Assembly (NCBI RefSeq): GCF_021653975.1
Contig: NZ_JAJKFK010000003.1
Location: 372,001-436,000 of the forward strand
Direction: 5' to 3'
Source: Amycolatopsis sp. GM8
GTDB lineage: Bacteria; Actinomycetota; Actinomycetes; Mycobacteriales; Pseudonocardiaceae
DNA: 64,000 bases
Shown in pieces: positions 44,227 through 56,886 of this stretch (its first letter is position 1; every line of letters begins with the position of its first letter). Below the pieces are notes generated by a model. That model saw nothing but the letters and a program-made list of their open reading frames with translations. It did not search any database and was not told the origin of the DNA. The position numbers were made by a program, and so were the translations under genes.

Positions 44227-44934
44227 GTGAAGCTCACCGAACGCGTCGACGAACTGGACTGGGCCGCGCTCGTGGCCGAGGTGAACGAGTACGGGTGCGC
44301 GCTGACGCCACCCCTGCTCACGCCCGCCGAATGCCGCGAGCTTTCGGCCCGCTACGACGACGTCGCCCAGTTCCGCTCGACGATCGACATGGCCCGGTTC
44401 CGGTTCGGCGCCGGGCAGTACCGCTACTTCGCGTACCCGCTGCCCGAGCCGGTCGCCGAGCTGCGCGCGGCGTTCTACCCGCACCTGCTGCCGATCGCCC
44501 GGGACTGGGCGCGGAAGCTGAGTCGCCCGGCGCCGTGGCCGGACGACCTGGAGGACTGGCTGGCCCGGTGCCACGCCGCCGGGCAGGTGCGGCCGACGCC
44601 GATCCTGCTGCGCTACGGCGCCGGCGACTGGAACGCGTTGCACCGCGACCTGTACGGGGACCTGGTGTTCCCGCTGCAGGTCGTGTTCGGGCTCGACGAA
44701 CCGGGCACCGACCACACCGGTGGCGAGTTCCTGCTGGTCGAGCAGCGCCCGCGCGCCCAGTCCCGCGGCACGGCGACCCTGCTGCGGCAGGGGCACGCAC
44801 TGATCTTCACCACCCGCGACCGCCCGGTGCGCTCGGTCCGCGGCCATTCCGCGGCGCCGGTGCGGCACGGCGTCAGCACCGTGCGGTCGGGCCGCCGGCA
44901 CACCCTAGGCCTGGTGTTCCACGACGCGAGCTAG
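44227..44934 (+). CDS. 2-oxoglutarate/Fe(II)-dependent oxygenase (proline hydroxylase-like)
   Basis: A 235-aa protein resembling the 2OG-Fe(II) oxygenase superfamily. The iron-binding HxD is in NALHRDLYGDL (about residue 138). The distal His and 2OG-binding Arg are likely in VRHGVSTVRSGRRHTLGLVF. An intervening TGGEFLLVEQRPRAQSRG strand region fits the jelly-roll core. The target could be a protein, free amino acid or small molecule. It starts at a GTG 43 bases after the PPOX gene, so the two may be one transcript. Confidence 0.78.
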   Translation: MKLTERVDELDWAALVAEVNEYGCALTPPLLTPAECRELSARYDDVAQFRSTIDMARFRFGAGQYRYFAYPLPEPVAELRAAFYPHLLPIARDWARKLSRPAPWPDDLEDWLARCHAAGQVRPTPILLRYGAGDWNALHRDLYGDLVFPLQVVFGLDEPGTDHTGGEFLLVEQRPRAQSRGTATLLRQGHALIFTTRDRPVRSVRGHSAAPVRHGVSTVRSGRRHTLGLVFHDAS

Positions 44935-44935
44935 G

Positions 44936-45120
44936 TTCTGTTTTTCCAAGTGGCGGAGCCGCTTGCTGTGGGCCGCCAACTCGCGCCGCCGCGGGTTCTG
45001 AGGTGGTTCCTGGCGAGGACAGCGCCGACGTGGTGAATTGGACATTCATGAGGAGGCGATCCCGGAGCCAGGGGCCGCCTCAGGTTCCGCCACCCGCGCA
45101 GCAACGCAAGCCGTTTCACA
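44936..45120. repeat. Long imperfect palindromic intergenic element
   Basis: This 193-base gap contains nested inverted repeats. A 17-base arm at 44998-45014 matches the complement of 45067-45083 with three mismatches, and CTTGC at 44962-44966 pairs with GCAAG at 45106-45110. A short hairpin at 44949-44967 (CAAGTGGC, loop GGA, GCCGCTTG) follows a T-run just after the oxygenase stop and may terminate that transcript. The centre (near 45035-45050) is A/T-richer. It looks like a small mobile or interspersed repeat. Short open frames through it show no coding character. Confidence 0.5.
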
Positions 45121-45127
45121 ACACTCT

Positions 45128-46144
45128 CTAGGCGATCTCCCGGCTCTCGGCGAGGAACTCGGCGAGGGGCGGGCGCTGGTGGCACGACACGTCGGTCAGC
45201 ACCATCTCCCGCTCGACGCCGTGGCCGGACTCGCCGCGGCGGAACTGTGCGAGCAGCGTCGCCGGGGGCTGGGCCGAGACCAGGCGCCCGTAGTGCGCCA
45301 GCCGGTCGAACAGGGTCTGCATGATCTGCCCCGACATCCGGCCCAGCGCCTGGGTGCTCTGGTGCCGGTGGGTCCGCTTGCCGAGGTCGACCTGCGCGAG
45401 CGCGTCCAGCCCGTGCTCCTGCAGGATGTCGATCAGGTGCCCGACCTCGACCCCGTAGTTGACCACGAACGGGATGCTCTCCAGCACCTCCCGGCGCCCC
45501 GCGTACTCACCGGCCAGCGGCTGCACGAACCCGGCGAGCTCGGGCCAGTACATGTTCAGCAGCGGCCGCGCGACCAGCTCGGTCACCCGGCCACCGCCCT
45601 CCGCGTCGGTACCGTTCGCGCCGACCAGCGGCCGGTGGTAGAAGCCCTTGACGTAGGCCACCGACTCGTCGGTCAGCAGCGGGCCGAGCAGGCCGCTGAC
45701 GTAGTCGCTGGTGAAGTCGTACAGATCGCCGTCGACGAAGACGACGATGTCACCGCTGGTGGCGGCGAGCCCCTTCCAGAGCGCCTCCCCCTTGCCCGCC
45801 ATGCCCGGCAGCATCGGCAGCACCGAGTCCTGCGCCACGACGGACGCCCCGGCCTCGGCGGCCACCCGCGCGGTCGCGTCCTGCGACCGCGAGTCCACCA
45901 CGAGCACCTCGTCGACCAGCGGGATCCCGTCCACCAGGTCCCGGCGGATGGTGCGGACGATGTCCCCGACCGTCGCCTCCTCGTCCCGCGCCGGGATGAC
46001 GACGCTGACGGTCGTGCCACCCTTGGCCGCGAGGAGATCCGCTGGCCGCCAGTCGGCGGTATGGCTGCTGCGCCGGGGGAGCCAGCTGCCCACATCGGCG
46101 GACACCTTCAGTTCCGCCTTCTCGTTCGCGCTGTTGAACCGCAC
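45128..46144 (-). CDS. gpgS: Glucosyl-3-phosphoglycerate synthase
   Basis: A GT-A glycosyltransferase that joins glucose from a nucleotide sugar to 3-phosphoglycerate, the first step of methylglucose lipopolysaccharide or glucosylglycerate synthesis. Motifs are VVIPARDEEATVGD, a DxD-type VFVDGDLYDF, and GGRVTELVARPLLNMYWPEL, which is very typical of GpgS. The GTG at 46144 has AAGGGG six bases upstream and gives 338 aa. An upstream in-frame extension exists but is not supported. It lies alone, 170 bases from whiA. Confidence 0.92.
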   Translation of the reverse strand: MRFNSANEKAELKVSADVGSWLPRRSSHTADWRPADLLAAKGGTTVSVVIPARDEEATVGDIVRTIRRDLVDGIPLVDEVLVVDSRSQDATARVAAEAGASVVAQDSVLPMLPGMAGKGEALWKGLAATSGDIVVFVDGDLYDFTSDYVSGLLGPLLTDESVAYVKGFYHRPLVGANGTDAEGGGRVTELVARPLLNMYWPELAGFVQPLAGEYAGRREVLESIPFVVNYGVEVGHLIDILQEHGLDALAQVDLGKRTHRHQSTQALGRMSGQIMQTLFDRLAHYGRLVSAQPPATLLAQFRRGESGHGVEREMVLTDVSCHQRPPLAEFLAESREIA

Positions 46145-46315
46145 GAGTATCCCCTTCCCCGAACCGAACGTAGCCGAGATCCAGCGTCGGTTCACCGGGT
46201 TTCGCCAACCATGCCGCCATGAAACCGCTACGTTACGACTCCCGATCACCTGGGGGCCGCCGGTAACACCCGAGGTACATCCTCCAGCTCAGGGGTTCAC
46301 CGGGTGGCCACGGGG

Positions 46316-47308
46316 TCAGGCGTCCTCGTCCTCTTCCAGCATCTCCGCGGTGACGGCGGACTCGGTGTCGGGGATGTCGAGGTCCTTCGCGCGCTTGTCC
46401 GCCATCGCCAGCAGGCGGCGGATCCGGCCGGCCACGGCGTCCTTCGTCATCGGCGGATCGGACAGCTGCCCCAGCTCCTCCAGCGACGCCTGGCGGTTGG
46501 ACAGCCGCAGCTTGCCGGCGGCCAGCAGGTGGTCGGGCGCGGTGTCGCCGAGGATATCCAGCGCGCGCTCGACCCGCGCGGCGGCCGCGACGGCGGCCCG
46601 CGCCGAGCGGCGGAGGTTCGCGTCGTCGAAGTTCGCCAGCCGGTTCGCCGTCGCCCGCACCTCGCGGCGCATCCGGCGCTCCTCCCACTGCAGCACGCTC
46701 GAATGCGCGCCGAGCCGCGTCAGCAGCGCGCCGATCGCGTCGCCGTCGCGCACCACGACCCGGTCCGCTCCCCGGACCTCGCGCGACTTCGCCTGGATGC
46801 CGAGCCGGCGGGCGGCGCCGACGAGCGCGAGCGCGGCCTCGGGACCGGGACAGGTGACCTCCAGCGACGACGAGCGGCCGGGCTCGGTCAACGATCCGTG
46901 CGCCAGGAAAGCACCACGCCACGCGGCTTCCGCGTCGGCGACGTTGCCGGAGACGACCGCGGCCGGCAGCCCGCGCACGGGGCGGCCGCGGTTGTCGATG
47001 AGCCCCGTCTGGCGCGCCAGGCCCTCGCCGTCCTTGACGACGCGCACCAGGTACCGGGTGGTCTTGCGCAGGCCGCTCGCCGAGAGCACATGCACGTCCG
47101 ACTGGTGCCCGTACAGCTCGTGGATCTCCTTGCGCAGCCGCCGCGCGACCGAACCGGTGTCGAGCTCGGCCTCCACCACGACCTTGCCCCCCACGATGTG
47201 CAACCCACCCGCGAACCGCAGCATCGACGCGACCTCCGCCCGCCGCGGCCCGATCTTGGTGATCTGCAACCGGCTCAACTCGTCCTTCACCGCAGCGGTC
47301 ATCGCCAT
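46316..47308 (-). CDS. whiA: Sporulation/cell division regulator WhiA
   Basis: A transcription factor needed for sporulation septation in Streptomyces and present across actinobacteria. The 330-aa protein has the LAGLIDADG-like N-terminal domain ([20 protein letters not shown] near 31), the conserved [20 protein letters not shown], and a C-terminal helix-turn-helix region with [20 protein letters not shown]. It starts with [14 protein letters not shown] as in other family members, with a GGGAGGGG Shine-Dalgarno sequence. The start overlaps the end of yvcK by ten bases. Confidence 0.97.
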   Translation of the reverse strand: MAMTAAVKDELSRLQITKIGPRRAEVASMLRFAGGLHIVGGKVVVEAELDTGSVARRLRKEIHELYGHQSDVHVLSASGLRKTTRYLVRVVKDGEGLARQTGLIDNRGRPVRGLPAAVVSGNVADAEAAWRGAFLAHGSLTEPGRSSSLEVTCPGPEAALALVGAARRLGIQAKSREVRGADRVVVRDGDAIGALLTRLGAHSSVLQWEERRMRREVRATANRLANFDDANLRRSARAAVAAAARVERALDILGDTAPDHLLAAGKLRLSNRQASLEELGQLSDPPMTKDAVAGRIRRLLAMADKRAKDLDIPDTESAVTAEMLEEDEDA

Positions 47309-48324
47309 GGCCCCTCCCTGCTTTCTCCACCGTCCCGGTCTCCCGCCACGGAGCGGTGACCGAGAGCCTCTCGCACACACGCCGCGAGCGCATCCGGATC
47401 GTGCAAACCCCGCACGTTCGGGTCTGCCACGTCCGCGAGCAACGCCCGCGCCCCCAGCTCCGCCGCCGCGTCCCGCAGGCGCGCGGGATCCGGGACCGAC
47501 GCGCGGTCCGCGATCACCACGTCCACCCGCAGTCCGGGAGCGTGTTCGAAGAGTACGTCGAGATGCCGCTCGGGGGAGAAACCCGCTGTCTCCCCCGGCT
47601 GGGGGACCAGGTTGAGGATCAGCACCTTCACCGCCGTGGTCCGGACCAATGCGTCGTGCAGCCCGGGCACCAGAAGGTGCGGCAGCACGCTGGTGAACCA
47701 CGAGCCCGGACCGAGGAACACCACGTCCGCGGCGAGCACGGCGTCCACCGCTTCGGCGCACGCGACCGGCACTCCGCCGGGCCGTTGCGGGGTGCGCAGC
47801 TCGATCCGCCGCACCCGCCCCGGGGTGCTGGCGACCGCGACCTGACCGCGGATCACGCGCGGCTCGTCGTCGTCGGTGAGACCGGTGACCAGTCCGGTCA
47901 CCTCGGCCTCGATCTCCAGTGGCTCCGGGGACATCGGCAGTACCCGGCCGGACACGCCGAGCAGCTTCCGTGCCTCGTCGAGCGCCACCACCGGATCGTG
48001 AAGCACCTCGAAAAGCCCGGCCAGCACGAGGTTTCCGACGGCATGCCCGGTGAGCGCGCCGTTGCCGCCGAAGCGGTGCTGGAACACCTCCGCCCACAGC
48101 GACTCGCCGTTCTCCGCGTCGGCGAGCGCCGCCAGCGCCTGGCGCAGATCGCCCGGCGGCAGCAGGCCGAGCTCCCGGCGCAGCCGCCCGGACGAGCCGC
48201 CGTCGTCGGCGACCGTCACCACGGCCGTGATGTCCGTGGTGACCCGCCGCAACGCGGTCAGTGTCGCCTGCAACCCGTGGCCGCCGCCGAGCGCGACCGC
48301 GCGCAGATGCCGATCCTGGGTCAC
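47299..48324 (-). CDS. yvcK: YvcK/CofD-like protein (gluconeogenesis factor)
   Basis: A 341-aa member of the YvcK family. These bind UDP-sugars and affect cell shape and central carbon use in Gram-positive bacteria; the catalytic role is unclear. Signature motifs are [15 protein letters not shown] at the N terminus, [17 protein letters not shown] with PPGDLRQAL after it, and [18 protein letters not shown]. It overlaps rapZ (ATGA) and whiA, in the widely conserved uvrC-rapZ-yvcK-whiA order. Confidence 0.95.
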   Translation of the reverse strand: MTQDRHLRAVALGGGHGLQATLTALRRVTTDITAVVTVADDGGSSGRLRRELGLLPPGDLRQALAALADAENGESLWAEVFQHRFGGNGALTGHAVGNLVLAGLFEVLHDPVVALDEARKLLGVSGRVLPMSPEPLEIEAEVTGLVTGLTDDDEPRVIRGQVAVASTPGRVRRIELRTPQRPGGVPVACAEAVDAVLAADVVFLGPGSWFTSVLPHLLVPGLHDALVRTTAVKVLILNLVPQPGETAGFSPERHLDVLFEHAPGLRVDVVIADRASVPDPARLRDAAAELGARALLADVADPNVRGLHDPDALAACVREALGHRSVAGDRDGGESREGPWR

Positions 48325-49220
48325 TCGCGACCCAGATCCCGGTGGATCACCTTCACCGCCATACCGTCCTCATTGGACAACAACCGGGCCAGCTCCTCGG
48401 AAAGCGCGACACTGCGGTGCTTTCCGCCGGTGCAGCCGACGGCGAGGGTGAGATAGCGCTTTCCCTCCCGCTTGTAGCCGGCCCCGATCAGCCGCAGCAA
48501 CTGGTGGTAGCGGTCGAGGAATTCTTCGGCACCTTCCTGCGACAGCACGTAGTTGCGCACCTCGGAGTCCAGCCCGGTGTGGTCGCGCAGTTCCGGGATC
48601 CAGAACGGGTTCGGCAGGAACCGCACGTCCATCACGAGATCCGCGTCCATCGGCAGGCCGTACTTGTAGCCGAAGGACAGCACCGTGACCCGGGTCTGGG
48701 TGGCGGACTCGGTGCCGAACGCGTCCTCGATCTTGGCGCGCAGGTCGTGCACCGACAGCGCGGAGGTCTCCAGCACGAGGTCGGCTTCTTCGCGCAGTGG
48801 AGCCAAAAGCGCGCGCTCGGCGGTGATCCCGTCGGCGAGCCGTCCGTCGCCCTGCAGCGGATGCCCGCGCCGCACCGACTCGAACCGGCGCACCAGCACC
48901 GCGTCGGTGGCTTCGAGGAACAGCACGCGCGGCTTGTACCCGCGCGCGTCGAGGTCCTTGATCACCGAGGCCAGGTCGTCGGTGAACGCGCGGGAGCGCA
49001 CGTCCATCACGACGGCCACCTTCGTCACCGCTCCCCTGGCCTGCACGCCGAGCTCGACCATGGTCGAGATCAGCTCCGGCGGCAGGTTGTCCACCACGAA
49101 CCAGCCCAGATCCTCCAGGCACTTCGCGGCGGTCGACCGGCCAGCCCCGGACAACCCGGTGACGACCGCGACCTCGATCCCGGACGGATGCCCGTCCGGA
49201 TGACCCTCGTTTCCCGTCAT
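48321..49220 (-). CDS. rapZ: RNase adapter/nucleotide-binding protein RapZ
   Basis: A 299-aa P-loop protein. In E. coli RapZ delivers a small RNA to RNase E to control amino sugar synthesis; the role in actinobacteria is unknown. The P-loop is [17 protein letters not shown] near residue 22. The C-terminal domain contains [20 protein letters not shown] and the signature [18 protein letters not shown]. The ATG at 49220 overlaps the uvrC stop (ATGA). Confidence 0.95.
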   Translation of the reverse strand: MTGNEGHPDGHPSGIEVAVVTGLSGAGRSTAAKCLEDLGWFVVDNLPPELISTMVELGVQARGAVTKVAVVMDVRSRAFTDDLASVIKDLDARGYKPRVLFLEATDAVLVRRFESVRRGHPLQGDGRLADGITAERALLAPLREEADLVLETSALSVHDLRAKIEDAFGTESATQTRVTVLSFGYKYGLPMDADLVMDVRFLPNPFWIPELRDHTGLDSEVRNYVLSQEGAEEFLDRYHQLLRLIGAGYKREGKRYLTLAVGCTGGKHRSVALSEELARLLSNEDGMAVKVIHRDLGRE

Positions 49221-51154
49221 GACTCCCTCTCCCCTGTTCGTAACGCCGCGACCACGGCTTCCGCGGTGCGCCTCCCCACCCCGGGCACCTGTGCGATGTC
49301 CTCCACCCGGGCCTCCCGGAGCTTCTTCACCGAACCGAAGTGCTTGATCAGCGCGGCCCGGCGGGTCTGGCCCAGCCCCGGCACACCGTCCAAAGCGGAC
49401 ACCTGCACGCGCTTCGAGCGCTTCTCCCGGTGGTAGCGGATCGCGAAGCGGTGCGCCTCGTCCCGCACCCGCTGGAGCAGGTACAGCGACTCGGAGGTGC
49501 GCGGCAGGATCACCGGGTCCGGGTCGGCCGGCAGCCACACCTCCTCCAGGCGTTTGGCCAGCCCGATCACCGCGATATCGGTGATGCCCAGGTCCGCGAG
49601 CACATCCGCGGCGGCCGTCGCCTGCGGGCCGGCGCCGTCGACGACGAGCAGGTTCGGCGGATACGCGAACTTGCGCGGGCGCCCCGTCTCCGGGTCGATA
49701 CCGGGCTTGGTCTCGCTGTCCGCGTTCTCCGTTTCCTTGAGGTAGCGGTGAAAACGGCGCCGCACGACCTCCGCGATGGACGCCACGTCGCCCTCGGTCG
49801 CCGCCTCACGCAACGCGAACCGGCGGTACTCGGACTTGCGGGCCACGCCGTCCTCGAACACCACCAGCGACGCGACGACGTCGCTGCCCTGGATGTGGCT
49901 GATGTCGATGCACTCGATGCGCAGCGGGGCGGTGTCCAGCGCGAGCTGCTCCTGCAGCTCGGAGAGCGCGGCCGAGCGGGCCGTGAGGTCGCCCGCGCGG
50001 CGCAGTTTGTGTTGCTGGAAGGCCTCTTCCGCGTTGCGCTGCACGGTTTCGGCAAGCGCGCGCTTGTCCCCTCGCTGCGGCACCCGCAGCTGCACCCGCG
50101 AGCCGCGCAGGCCCGACAACCACTCGGTGAGCGCTTCGGCGTCAGTGGGCAGTTCCGGCACGAGCACCTCGCGCGGCACCGGTGTGCCGTAGTCGGCGGT
50201 CTGCTCGGCCAGTTCCGCCTGCTCGCCGTAGAACTGGCTGAGGAACTGGTCCACCAGATCGCGGACGCCCATCTCCTCGACCTTGTCGATCACCCAGCCG
50301 CGCTGGCCGCGCACCCGGCCGCCACGGACGTGGAACACCTGGACGGCGGTTTCCAGCTCGTCGTGCGCGAACGCGACGACGTCCGCGTCGGTGCCGTCGC
50401 CGAGCACCACGGCCTGCTTCTCCATCGCGCGGCGCAGCGCGCCCAGGTCGTCGCGGAGGCGGGCCGCCCGCTCGAACTCCAGCTCCTCGGCCGCCTGGGC
50501 CATCTCCTTTTCCAGCCTGCGCACCATCAGGTCGGTGCGGCCGGCGAGAAAATCGCAGAAGTCCTCGACGATCGACCGGTGCTCGCCGGCGGTCACCTTG
50601 CCGACGCACGGCGCCGAGCACTTGTCGATGTAGCCGAGCAGGCAGGGCCGGCCGATCTGGGTGTGCCGCCGGAACACACCGCCGGAGCAGGTGCGGGCCG
50701 GGAAGACGCGTAGCAGCAGGTCGAGCGTCTCGCGGATCGCCCACGCGTGCGCGTACGGCCCGAAGTAGCGAACGCCCTTCTTGCGGGGGCCGCGGTAGAC
50801 GTGCAGGCGGGGGAACTCCTCGTTCATCGTCACCGCGAGCACCGGGTACGTCTTGTCGTCGCGGTAGCGGACGTTGAAGCGGGGGTCGAACTCCTTGATC
50901 CAGTTGTACTCGAGCTGCAGCGCCTCGACCTCGGTGCCGACGACCGTCCACTCGACGCTCGCGGCGGTGGTCACCATCTGGCGGGTGCGCGGGTGTAGCC
51001 CGGCGAGATCGGCGAAGTAGGAGTTCAGCCTGCTGCGCAGGCTCTTGGCCTTGCCGACGTAGATGACCCGCTTGGTCGCGTCACGGAACTTGTACACGCC
51101 GGGCTGGTCGGGAATGCTCCCCGGCGCGGGACGGTAGGTCGACGGGTCAGCCAC
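49217..51154 (-). CDS. uvrC: Excinuclease ABC subunit C
   Basis: Makes both incisions in nucleotide excision repair with UvrA and UvrB. The 645-aa protein has the GIY-YIG nuclease domain ([20 protein letters not shown] near residue 19), a Cys cluster, and a UVR motif for UvrB binding around 205-240. An RNase H-like nuclease domain ([31 protein letters not shown]) and a C-terminal tandem helix-hairpin-helix ([27 protein letters not shown]) follow. It starts at a GTG and diverges from xth with a 72-base gap. Confidence 0.97.
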   Translation of the reverse strand: MADPSTYRPAPGSIPDQPGVYKFRDATKRVIYVGKAKSLRSRLNSYFADLAGLHPRTRQMVTTAASVEWTVVGTEVEALQLEYNWIKEFDPRFNVRYRDDKTYPVLAVTMNEEFPRLHVYRGPRKKGVRYFGPYAHAWAIRETLDLLLRVFPARTCSGGVFRRHTQIGRPCLLGYIDKCSAPCVGKVTAGEHRSIVEDFCDFLAGRTDLMVRRLEKEMAQAAEELEFERAARLRDDLGALRRAMEKQAVVLGDGTDADVVAFAHDELETAVQVFHVRGGRVRGQRGWVIDKVEEMGVRDLVDQFLSQFYGEQAELAEQTADYGTPVPREVLVPELPTDAEALTEWLSGLRGSRVQLRVPQRGDKRALAETVQRNAEEAFQQHKLRRAGDLTARSAALSELQEQLALDTAPLRIECIDISHIQGSDVVASLVVFEDGVARKSEYRRFALREAATEGDVASIAEVVRRRFHRYLKETENADSETKPGIDPETGRPRKFAYPPNLLVVDGAGPQATAAADVLADLGITDIAVIGLAKRLEEVWLPADPDPVILPRTSESLYLLQRVRDEAHRFAIRYHREKRSKRVQVSALDGVPGLGQTRRAALIKHFGSVKKLREARVEDIAQVPGVGRRTAEAVVAALRTGERES

Positions 51155-51226
51155 ACACCAAGCCTATGGCCAGGGGCCGACACTCCGGCGCACCCCCGGC
51201 CGTCGCGGTATGGGATTCTCACCGGT

Positions 51227-52000
51227 ATGCGCCTCGCCACCTGGAACGTCAACTCGGTCACCGCGCGGCTACCCCGGTTGCTCGCCTGGCTGGAGTCCGC
51301 GAAACCGGACGTGGTGTGCCTGCAGGAGCTGAAGACGACCACCGAAGGCTTCCCGCCCGAGGTGGCCGGGCTCGGTTACGACGTCGCGGCCTACGGGACC
51401 GGGCGCTGGAACGGTGTGGCGATCCTGTCCCGGGCCGGTCTCGACGACGTGCGGCGCGGGCTGGTCGGCGAGCCCACCTACGAGGACGCCGCCGAGCCGC
51501 GCGCGATCGGCGCGACCTGCGGCGGCGTCCGGCTGTGGTCGGTGTACGTGCCCAACGGCCGCGAACCCGGCCACCCGCACTACGAGTACAAGCTGCGCTG
51601 GCTCGACGCCCTGCGCGCGACGGTGGTCGCGGAGTCGGCGGACCGGCCGTTCGCGCTGCTGGGCGACTTCAACATCGCCCCGGCCGACGACGACGTGTGG
51701 GACATCAGCCTGTTCGCCGACTCGACACACGTGACCGAACCCGAGCGCAAGGCGCTGGAAGCGTTGCGGGAAGCGGGTTTGCGCGACGTCGTGCCCCGCG
51801 CGCTCAAGTACGACAAGCCCTACACCTACTGGGACTACCGGCAGCTGGCGTTCCCCAACAACAACGGTATGCGCATCGATCTCGTGTACGGCAACGGCCC
51901 TTTCGCCGGCGCCGTCAGCGACGCGTACGTGGACCGCGAAGCGCGCAAGGGCAAGAGCCCGTCCGACCACGCACCCGTCGTGGTGGACCTGACGGTCTAG
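51227..52000 (+). CDS. xth: Exodeoxyribonuclease III
   Basis: An AP endonuclease and 3' exonuclease of base excision repair, 257 aa. Motifs are ATWNVNSVTARLPRL at the N terminus, CLQELKTT with the metal-binding Glu, LLGDFNIAP, and the catalytic SDHAPVVVDL at the C terminus. No Shine-Dalgarno sequence precedes the ATG. A GATTCT hexamer at 51214-51219 could be a -10 for a leaderless mRNA. The end overlaps the convergent SDR gene by four bases. Confidence 0.95.
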   Translation: MRLATWNVNSVTARLPRLLAWLESAKPDVVCLQELKTTTEGFPPEVAGLGYDVAAYGTGRWNGVAILSRAGLDDVRRGLVGEPTYEDAAEPRAIGATCGGVRLWSVYVPNGREPGHPHYEYKLRWLDALRATVVAESADRPFALLGDFNIAPADDDVWDISLFADSTHVTEPERKALEALREAGLRDVVPRALKYDKPYTYWDYRQLAFPNNNGMRIDLVYGNGPFAGAVSDAYVDREARKGKSPSDHAPVVVDLTV

Positions 52001-52760
52001 AAGATGTGCAACCCGCCGTCGACGTTGTAGGTCGCGCCGGTGATGAACCCCGCGTCCTCGCCCAGCAGGAACGCGATGAGCGCGGCGACGTCGGCGGGTG
52101 TGCCGACCCGGCCGACCGGCAGGTCACGCACCAGCTCGCGCTTGCGCCCGTCGCTCAGCGTCCCGCCCATGATGTCGGTGTCGATCGGCCCGGGTGACAC
52201 GGCGTTGACGGTCACCCCGTGCTCGCCGATCTCCCGCGCGAGCGCGCGCGTGAACCCGAGCACGGCCGCCTTCGCCGCCGAGTAGGAGACCCGGCTGTAC
52301 GTGCCGCCGCCCCGCTGCGCCGACACCGACGACACGCTGACCACCCGGCCGACCCCGTTCGTCACCATCGTGCGCGCGACCCGTTGTGTCAGCACGAAAA
52401 GCCCGCGGATGTCGATCGCGAACACCCGGTCCCACTCCGGCAGATCGAGTTCGAAGAACGGGACCGGCGAAGCGACCCCGGCGATGTTGGCCAGCCCGAC
52501 GATCTGCGGCAACTCGGCCTCGACCCGGTCCACCGCAGCCTCGATCTCGTCCGGCCGCGCGAGATCCACGCCGACGCCGATCGCTTGCACCCCATGGGTT
52601 TTCGTCAGCGAGCGGGCGACCTCGCCGGCCCCCGCCGCGTCGATGTCCAGCACCGCCACCTGCCAGCCGCCGGCGGCGAGCCGGTCGGCCGTGACCCGGC
52701 CGATCCCCCGCGGCGACGCGCCACCGGTGACGATGGCGGTGCGGTCCGCGGGGAACGCGG

Positions 52761-52764
<4 letters not shown>
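51997..52764 (-). CDS. Short-chain dehydrogenase/reductase (FabG-like)
   Basis: A 255-aa classical SDR. Cofactor motif TGGASPRGIG is near residue 13, ANIAG stands in place of NNAG, and the catalytic YSAAKAAVLGF and the C-terminal GATYNVDGGLHIF are present. The acidic residue in VLDIDAAG after the second strand suggests NAD(H). The substrate is unknown. Its ATG overlaps the stop of the PH-domain gene, so it is the last gene of the riboflavin operon by position. Confidence 0.85.
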
Positions 52765-55028
<2,264 letters not shown>

Positions 55029-55032
<4 letters not shown>

Positions 55033-55661
55033 GCGTCCTCCTCTAAGGCACCCGCTCCATTGTGCGCCGCGAGACCCGGCAGGTGCGCCGTGGCCAGCTT
55101 CTCGACGTACTTCGCGACGACGTCCACCTCGAGGTTGACCAGGTCACCCGGCTCCGCGCGGCCCAGCGTTGTCAACTCCAGTGTGGTCGGGATCAAGGCC
55201 ACCGTGAACTCGTCGTTCGTCACACTCGCCACGGTGAGCGAGATCCCGTCGACCGCGATCGAGCCCTTCTCGACGACGTAACGCGCCAGGTGCGCGGGCA
55301 GCGTGAACCGGGTGAGCCCCTCGTCGTCCCTGGCCACGAACACGCCGGTGCCGTCGACGTGGCCCTGCATGATGTGCCCGCCGAGCCGGTCCCCGACCGC
55401 GGTCGCCCGCTCCAGGTTGACCCGGTCGCCGGTGGCGATCTTCGCCAGGCGCGAGCGCCGCAGCGTCTCGTGCACGACGTCCACGGTGAACTCGGCGCCG
55501 GACACCTCGACGACGGTCAGGCACACCCCGCTCACCGCGATCGAGTCGCCGTGCTTCGCGTCTCCCGTGACCACCGGGCCGCGCACGGTGAGCCGGGCCG
55601 CGTTGGGCAGCTCCTCGACCCCGGTGATCTCGCCGAGTTCCTCGACAATGCCGGTGAACAC
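55029..55661 (-). CDS. ribE: Riboflavin synthase alpha chain
   Basis: Dismutates two ribityllumazines to riboflavin. The 210-aa protein begins [10 protein letters not shown] and has the two tandem lumazine-binding barrels ([16 protein letters not shown] in the first, [16 protein letters not shown] in the second). Start GTG with AGAGGAGG upstream. In many actinobacteria ribD lies between rpe and ribE; here ribE follows rpe directly after 15 bases. Confidence 0.96.
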
Positions 55662-55676
55662 CGCGCCTCCTCTAAT

Positions 55677-56372
55677 TCAGTGCTGTGCGTTGGCGGCGAG
55701 GTCGCGCAGCGCGGCGACGGCCTTGCCCGGGTCGGCCGCGCTGTAGACGGCGGAGCCCGCGACGAAGCAGTCGACCCCGGCCTCGGCGGCCTGTTCGATG
55801 GTGTCGGCGTTGATCCCGCCGTCGATCTCCACCAGCACGTTCAGGTGCCCGGTGTCGACCAGCCGCCGCGCGTCGCGGACCTTGCCGAGGACCTCGGCGA
55901 TGAACGACTGCCCGCCGAACCCGGGTTCGACGGACATCACCAGCAGCGTGTCGTAGTGCTTGAGCGCGTCGAGGTGGTCTTCCAGCGGGGTGCCCGGCTT
56001 GACCGACAGCCCGGCCTTCGCCCCGGCGGCGCGCAGGTCCTTCGCGATCTTCACCGGGTCCTTCGCGGCCTCGGCGTGCACGGTGACGTTGTACGCGCCC
56101 GCCTCGGCGTACCCGATCGCCCAGCGGTCCGGGTCCTCGATCATCAGGTGGCAGTCCAGCGGCAGGTCGGTGGCCTTCAGCAACGACTGCACGACCGGCA
56201 GGCCCAGGGTCAGGTTGGGCACGAAATGCGCGTCCATCACGTCGACGTGCACCCAGTCGGCGCGGGTGTCGGCCCCGATTTCGCCGCCGCCCGCGACGGC
56301 GTGGATCTCCTCGCCCAGCCGGGCGAAGTCGGCGGACAGGATACTCGGCGCGATGAGAGGTCGGTGGGCCAC
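55677..56372 (-). CDS. rpe: Ribulose-phosphate 3-epimerase
   Basis: Interconverts ribulose 5-phosphate and xylulose 5-phosphate. The TIM-barrel protein of 231 aa has [14 protein letters not shown], the metal-binding [28 protein letters not shown] and [15 protein letters not shown] start. It links the pentose phosphate pathway to the riboflavin genes downstream, since ribulose 5-phosphate is the RibB substrate. Confidence 0.97.
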   Translation of the reverse strand: MAHRPLIAPSILSADFARLGEEIHAVAGGGEIGADTRADWVHVDVMDAHFVPNLTLGLPVVQSLLKATDLPLDCHLMIEDPDRWAIGYAEAGAYNVTVHAEAAKDPVKIAKDLRAAGAKAGLSVKPGTPLEDHLDALKHYDTLLVMSVEPGFGGQSFIAEVLGKVRDARRLVDTGHLNVLVEIDGGINADTIEQAAEAGVDCFVAGSAVYSAADPGKAVAALRDLAANAQH

Positions 56373-56391
56373 GATTACGCAGTGTAGAAGG

Positions 56392-56886
56392 TCAATCCGG
56401 CAATGCTGTCAGTGCCGTCGACCACGGTTCCGCCAGCTGAGACACGTCCACCCCGGCCGAGGTCAGCGCGGCGAGATGAGCCCGCCACGCCGGGTGCCGG
56501 AACCGGGTGGGCTGGGTCTGATAGCGCACCGCGATCCGCACCCGCGGGTCGCCGAGGACATCGCCGAGCACGGTCAGCGCCTGGTTGTCGGCGATGCCGA
56601 GGGCGAGCTTCGCGACCGAGTTCGCGCTCGCGGGCGCGAACAGGAACACGTCCGGGTCCGGATGCGGGCGCGGCTGCCCCGGCAGCCGCGACTCGCTCCG
56701 CACGGCCAGATCGGTCAGCGCCTGCAGCTTCTCCCGCTCGCCGGAGTGCTCGAGCCAGCGCGCGGCGGTCGGGGTGAGCGTGATGGCCAGCCGCCAGCCT
56801 CGCGCGGCGGCGGGCTCCGCGAGTTCGGTGCGGAACCGCGTGTCGAGGCCGCCGCACGACGCGGCGACCAGGCCGAGCACCCTCAC
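56392..56886 (-). CDS. Flavoprotein of the HFCD family
   Basis: A 164-aa homologue of the flavin-containing decarboxylase/prenyltransferase fold (PF02441). Marks are the N-terminal [11 protein letters not shown], and [18 protein letters not shown], which is the typical flavin-contact helix. The reaction is not predictable. The GTG at 56886 overlaps the rsmB stop (GTGA), and rpe begins 19 bases after its end. The long frame upstream of this GTG is shadow in rsmB. Confidence 0.75.
   Translation of the reverse strand: MRVLGLVAASCGGLDTRFRTELAEPAAARGWRLAITLTPTAARWLEHSGEREKLQALTDLAVRSESRLPGQPRPHPDPDVFLFAPASANSVAKLALGIADNQALTVLGDVLGDPRVRIAVRYQTQPTRFRHPAWRAHLAALTSAGVDVSQLAEPWSTALTALPD

Noticed and set aside
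55662..55676. FMN riboswitch upstream of ribE
   Set aside because: Only 15 bases separate rpe and ribE, and the region upstream of rpe shows none of the conserved RFN sequence.
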